A DNA stretch of 64,000 nt from Blastomyces gilchristii SLH14081 (lineage: Eukaryota; Ascomycota; Eurotiomycetes; Onygenales; Ajellomycetaceae). The stretch spans positions 451,000 to 514,999 of the forward strand of contig NW_003101653.1 of assembly GCF_000003855.2 (NCBI RefSeq). The letters are read 5' to 3'. Under the pieces are notes generated by a model. The model was not told the DNA's origin, made no database searches, and saw only the letters and a list, made by a program, of their open reading frames with translations. Of this stretch, positions 61,001-64,000 are shown piece after piece (positions within the stretch are counted from its first letter, which is position 1; each line of letters begins with the position of its first letter). A program made the position numbers and the translations under genes.

Positions 61001-63069
61001 TTTATACAGATAAAGAAGATGTTCATTAATACTTCTTTACTGATAATATTTAATTCTGATTATAAGATAGTTATTGAAGCTGATTTCTCTGACTATATAA
61101 TAGAAGAAGTGATATTATAATATGATAATGAAGATATTCTATAATCATATATCTTCATATCTAAGAAACTGAGTTCTGCTGAATGCAATTATGAGATCTA
61201 TGATAAGAAACTTCTCATAATTATATACTATTTAGAAGAATGAGACTCTGAACTCTGAAGTGTCTTCAAATTTAAGATAGTCATAGATTATAAGAATCTC
61301 AAATACTTCATAACTACTTATAAACTCACTAAATGACAGATACAATAATCTGAGTTCTTAAGTTACTTTCATTTTATAATACACTATCATTCTGATAGTC
61401 AGAACTCAATGACAGATGCTCTTTTACAATGAGAGTAAGATATGCTATCTGATATAACAGATACTTACTGAATGAACTGAGAGCACTGACTCTTGAATCT
61501 GAAGATACTAGTTGATTAAGATGAAACAGTTCATGACACTATACATACTTCTTCAGTTAGAACTGTCATTAATATCTTCACTTTCTCTATACTGAATGAA
61601 CTGTGATATACAGTAGCTTAGATAGATGAACTTCTTCAGATTCTCACTGAAGTAGTATGTTAAGAAGCATCTCAATTTCTCTCAGAACTATATATAAGAA
61701 CTGATATCTCAGAATGTTCAATTAATGATAATAACACTCTATAATTCTGTGAATGATACTGAGTCTCTTACTCTAAATTCTTACACACTCAGATAATGCA
61801 AGAGATGCATAATTTATATATAACTGATTATTCAGACTATGAATAACTGTATAGAATAATCTTCTAAGAGTTCTACTGATCTGAGATATTAAACAGCATC
61901 AGACACTTTATCTAAAACTGTAATCACTGTTCTTCTATTATCTCATGAAAGAATCATAGAAAAGATCTATTGAAATCACTTAATATCTCTGACAGAATCT
62001 GATAAGATATAGTAATTGACTTCACTATCAATCTATCTAAGAGTAAGAATTGTAGAAACATTCTGATCATCATGAATTGACTGAGCAAAGATATAATATT
62101 GAAATCTTGTAATAAGATAAATGCTGAACAAGTTACTGAAGCTTTTCTACAGAGTCTATTCTATTAGATACACAGATTACTGAGATCTATAGTATCAGAT
62201 CAGAGCTGTCAATTCATAAGTACTCTCTGAACAAGAATCTGTCAAGTTCTCAAGATTACATACTATCTATCAACTATCTATCATTCTGAGACTGATGATA
62301 TGTCAGAACAGACAATTCAGATCATGAAGAATTATCTCTGTAAGTTCTGTAATCACTTATAAGATAATTAGCATAATCTTCTTGTACATGCAGAGATCAC
62401 TATCAACAGTTGAGATACTGTTTTAACAGATGTAAGCCTGTTCTTTCTTACACACAGATATCACATGAAAGTGTTAAATCTTCTAGAGATTACACAGTTC
62501 ACACTGAACCTCTGCAGTCTGATTCAGATTACTGATAATATAGTAATAAAACTCTGAGATATCTGTGATTAAACAGAGGTCTTCATGACAACTGTGAAAT
62601 AAGATTAAGAGAATTAAATCAATGTTCACTGAGATCTTATCAAACAATATAAGATAGAAGATCTGATATGATTGAATCTTAAGAATATATGAATCACATG
62701 TTCATCTTATACACTAGATTATCACCATATCAAGTATAAAGTGATAGAAGTTCTAGATAGTCACAACTATCATCTTGACACATTATCAGAGATTTATAAT
62801 GTATTTCATACAAGCTTGCTTCACTGCACTGTCACTGATCTGTTCTCTTCTCAACTGGCTTCTGACTGACAGTCACCAGACATTATAGAAGAAGATAATG
62901 AGCTTGAGTGAGAGATTGAGAATATTCTCAATGAGAGACTCTGTGACTGCAGCTGATAATATCTTATGAAATGAGTCAGTTATAATCAACTGATCTGAAC
63001 TCTGAGATCTGTATTATCTGAAACAGCAGTTCTTGACTGATGAGAACTGCTTCTGAAAGAGAGGACTAA
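58006..63069 (+). pseudogene. gag-pol of chromovirus E (broken)
   Basis: Gag is about 58310-59410, with a knuckle near 59224-59265 whose first Cys is Tyr. Protease is near 59485-59780 with D-S-G changed to D-S-S. RT has intact YLDD at 60629-60640. RNase H is about 61050-61440 and integrase about 61650-62640. VIEVLDSHNYHL is near 62740 and the chromodomain is about 62885-63050. A 1-bp deletion in the final purine run (compared with A and B) shifts the last codons before TAA 63067-63069. Longest clear frames are about 60 codons. Confidence 0.87.
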
Positions 63070-63378
63070 TATGACAGACTGTGCCTGATCAATTATATAG
63101 ACTATTTCATTACACTTCACAGATTTCAATCACTTCATTCTTGAATATGTACACTCTGATTCTCAGTCATTCTCAATCACTGATTCTCAGCTGCTATGAA
63201 CATGCGTATATTCTCCCGCCCCGAAGCTCCACTGTGTACATCACCACATATGTGTATAAATATTCATCTCAATTGCTGATTCTCGCACTTTCTCTTTCTT
63301 TCCTTCTCTAACATTTTTATCTTTGTTATATAAGACCTATCAATATTATACCGATCTATTCAGCGTAGACCTCTTACA
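63070..63378 (+). repeat. 3' LTR of element E
   Basis: 309 bp, TATGACAGACTGTGCC...CTCTTACA. It matches the 5' LTR in length; differences are transitions. CpG kept at CTCCCGCCCCGAAG. Confidence 0.92.
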
Positions 63379-63383
63379 AGTTT

Positions 63384-63847
63384 TATCACTCTACTTTAAG
63401 ATATAATTTAAAATTGATACTGTTATAATATTGCTATATTAAATGAGTTTTCAGAATAAAAAACATTCTCACTTAATTGAAATCTCTTTTATAGCAGATT
63501 TTAAACATGTCAAAGCAGTATTTACTCTAGAAGAAGAATCTTTTCACACTATCTATCTAATTAAGATAAGAGAGTAATTTACAGCTTTAAATCTCTTTTA
63601 TAAATTAGTTACTAGATTCAAGAAATGAATTCTGTGATTTAGATAAGAATTAAATTAAGTAAATGAAAAGCTTATGAATTTCAGTTCAGATAAGAAATAT
63701 AAAACTGAGATATTTCATATTAATTTCAAACTGAGTATAAACTCAGATTTCACTTATATTACTTACAAGTATAATTTAATCTCTTCTCAATTAAGTGTGT
63801 TAATATTATAAGAGTAAATTCTTATCATCTCTATATTTATCACTCAC
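63384..63847 (+). other. Degenerate sequence, one mostly open frame
   Basis: AT-rich target of element E. A plus frame from about 63470 stays open for some 50 codons (ISFIADFKHVKAVFTLEEES) and has isolated stops after that. It could be a decayed coding region of another transposon; no family recognised. Confidence 0.35.
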
Positions 63848-63855
63848 ATCACTAC

Positions 63856-64000
63856 TAGACTGGCCGGTGGGATCATGAATTTCACATTTGATTTTATTTG
63901 ATCTGATCTCATACATTTCTTGATATGAGTTCTACCAGAATCAAGCCTTAAAAAAATCTGAAAATGAACTATTTCTGAGAGAAATGACATGAAAAATGAC
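63856..64000. mobile_element. hAT-like MITE, copy 4 (divergent, cut by window end)
   Basis: Begins TAGACTGGCCGGTGGGATC and follows the 506-bp family for about 100 bp, then diverges from about 63945. Preceded by ATCACTAC, the expected left target duplication. The right end is outside the window. Confidence 0.7.

Larger units (their letters stand above)
57697..63378 (+). mobile_element. Ty3/gypsy chromovirus E (complete ends)
   Basis: 5682-bp member of family A-E with 309-bp LTRs and a perfect 5-bp duplication AGTTT (57692-57696 and 63379-63383). Uninterrupted, full domain order, all frames broken. Confidence 0.93.

Overview
This window looks like part of a filamentous ascomycete (Pezizomycotina) genome. 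About 58 kb is AT-rich sequence made of nested, inactivated transposable elements. It encloses one roughly 6 kb stretch (about 49.19-55.2 kb) of normal base composition that holds gene remnants with short fungal-type introns. The AT-rich part carries a strong signature of repeat-induced point mutation (RIP): CpG is nearly absent from element interiors, differences between copies are almost all transitions, and reading frames recognisable over kilobases are broken by Trp/Arg-to-TGA and Gln-to-TAA/TAG changes. No tRNA, rRNA, CRISPR array or clearly intact metabolic gene was seen. The species was not identified.

Layout. (1) 1-7975: a Ty3/gypsy chromovirus (element G) carrying a 506-bp hAT-like MITE in its reverse transcriptase and a 5'-truncated Tad1-type LINE further on. 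(2) 7976-10949: degenerate sequence with no assignable gene, and one isolated MITE 3' end. (3) 10955-22291: chromovirus A, into which chromovirus B of the same family (15965-21569) is inserted. (4) 22297-26062: unassigned degenerate sequence with a second MITE, then a minus-strand gypsy gag-protease fragment. (5) 26063-35755: a second truncated LINE, split in its 3' UTR by a different, minus-strand Ty3/gypsy element (F) with 167-bp LTRs. (6) 35756-45729: minus-strand chromovirus D, split by plus-strand chromovirus C. (7) 45730-49190: the 5' half of a Ty1/copia element with a third MITE, joined directly to host sequence. (8) 49191-55200: a GMC oxidoreductase pseudogene, a RING-H2 gene and several weak open frames. 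(9) 55200-57691: degenerate AT-rich DNA with a 736-bp minisatellite and an ACGCGT cluster. (10) 57697-63378: chromovirus E. (11) 63384-64000: degenerate sequence, then a fourth, divergent MITE cut by the window end.

Elements A, B, C, D and E form one family. The complete copies have 301-313-bp LTRs of equal length at both ends, exact 5-bp target duplications, and the order gag (CCHC) - protease - RT - RNase H - integrase - chromodomain. The chromodomain frame stops on the last codon before the 3' LTR. The target duplications give a clear insertion order: B after A, C after D, F after the second LINE, the first LINE after G, and MITEs after G and the copia element. The strongest points for follow-up are the uniform 506-bp MITE with 8-bp duplications, the CpG-rich LTRs beside CpG-free interiors, stop codons shared by all five family members, the unexplained 2.7 kb between integrase and 3' LTR in F, and the copia/GMC junction.
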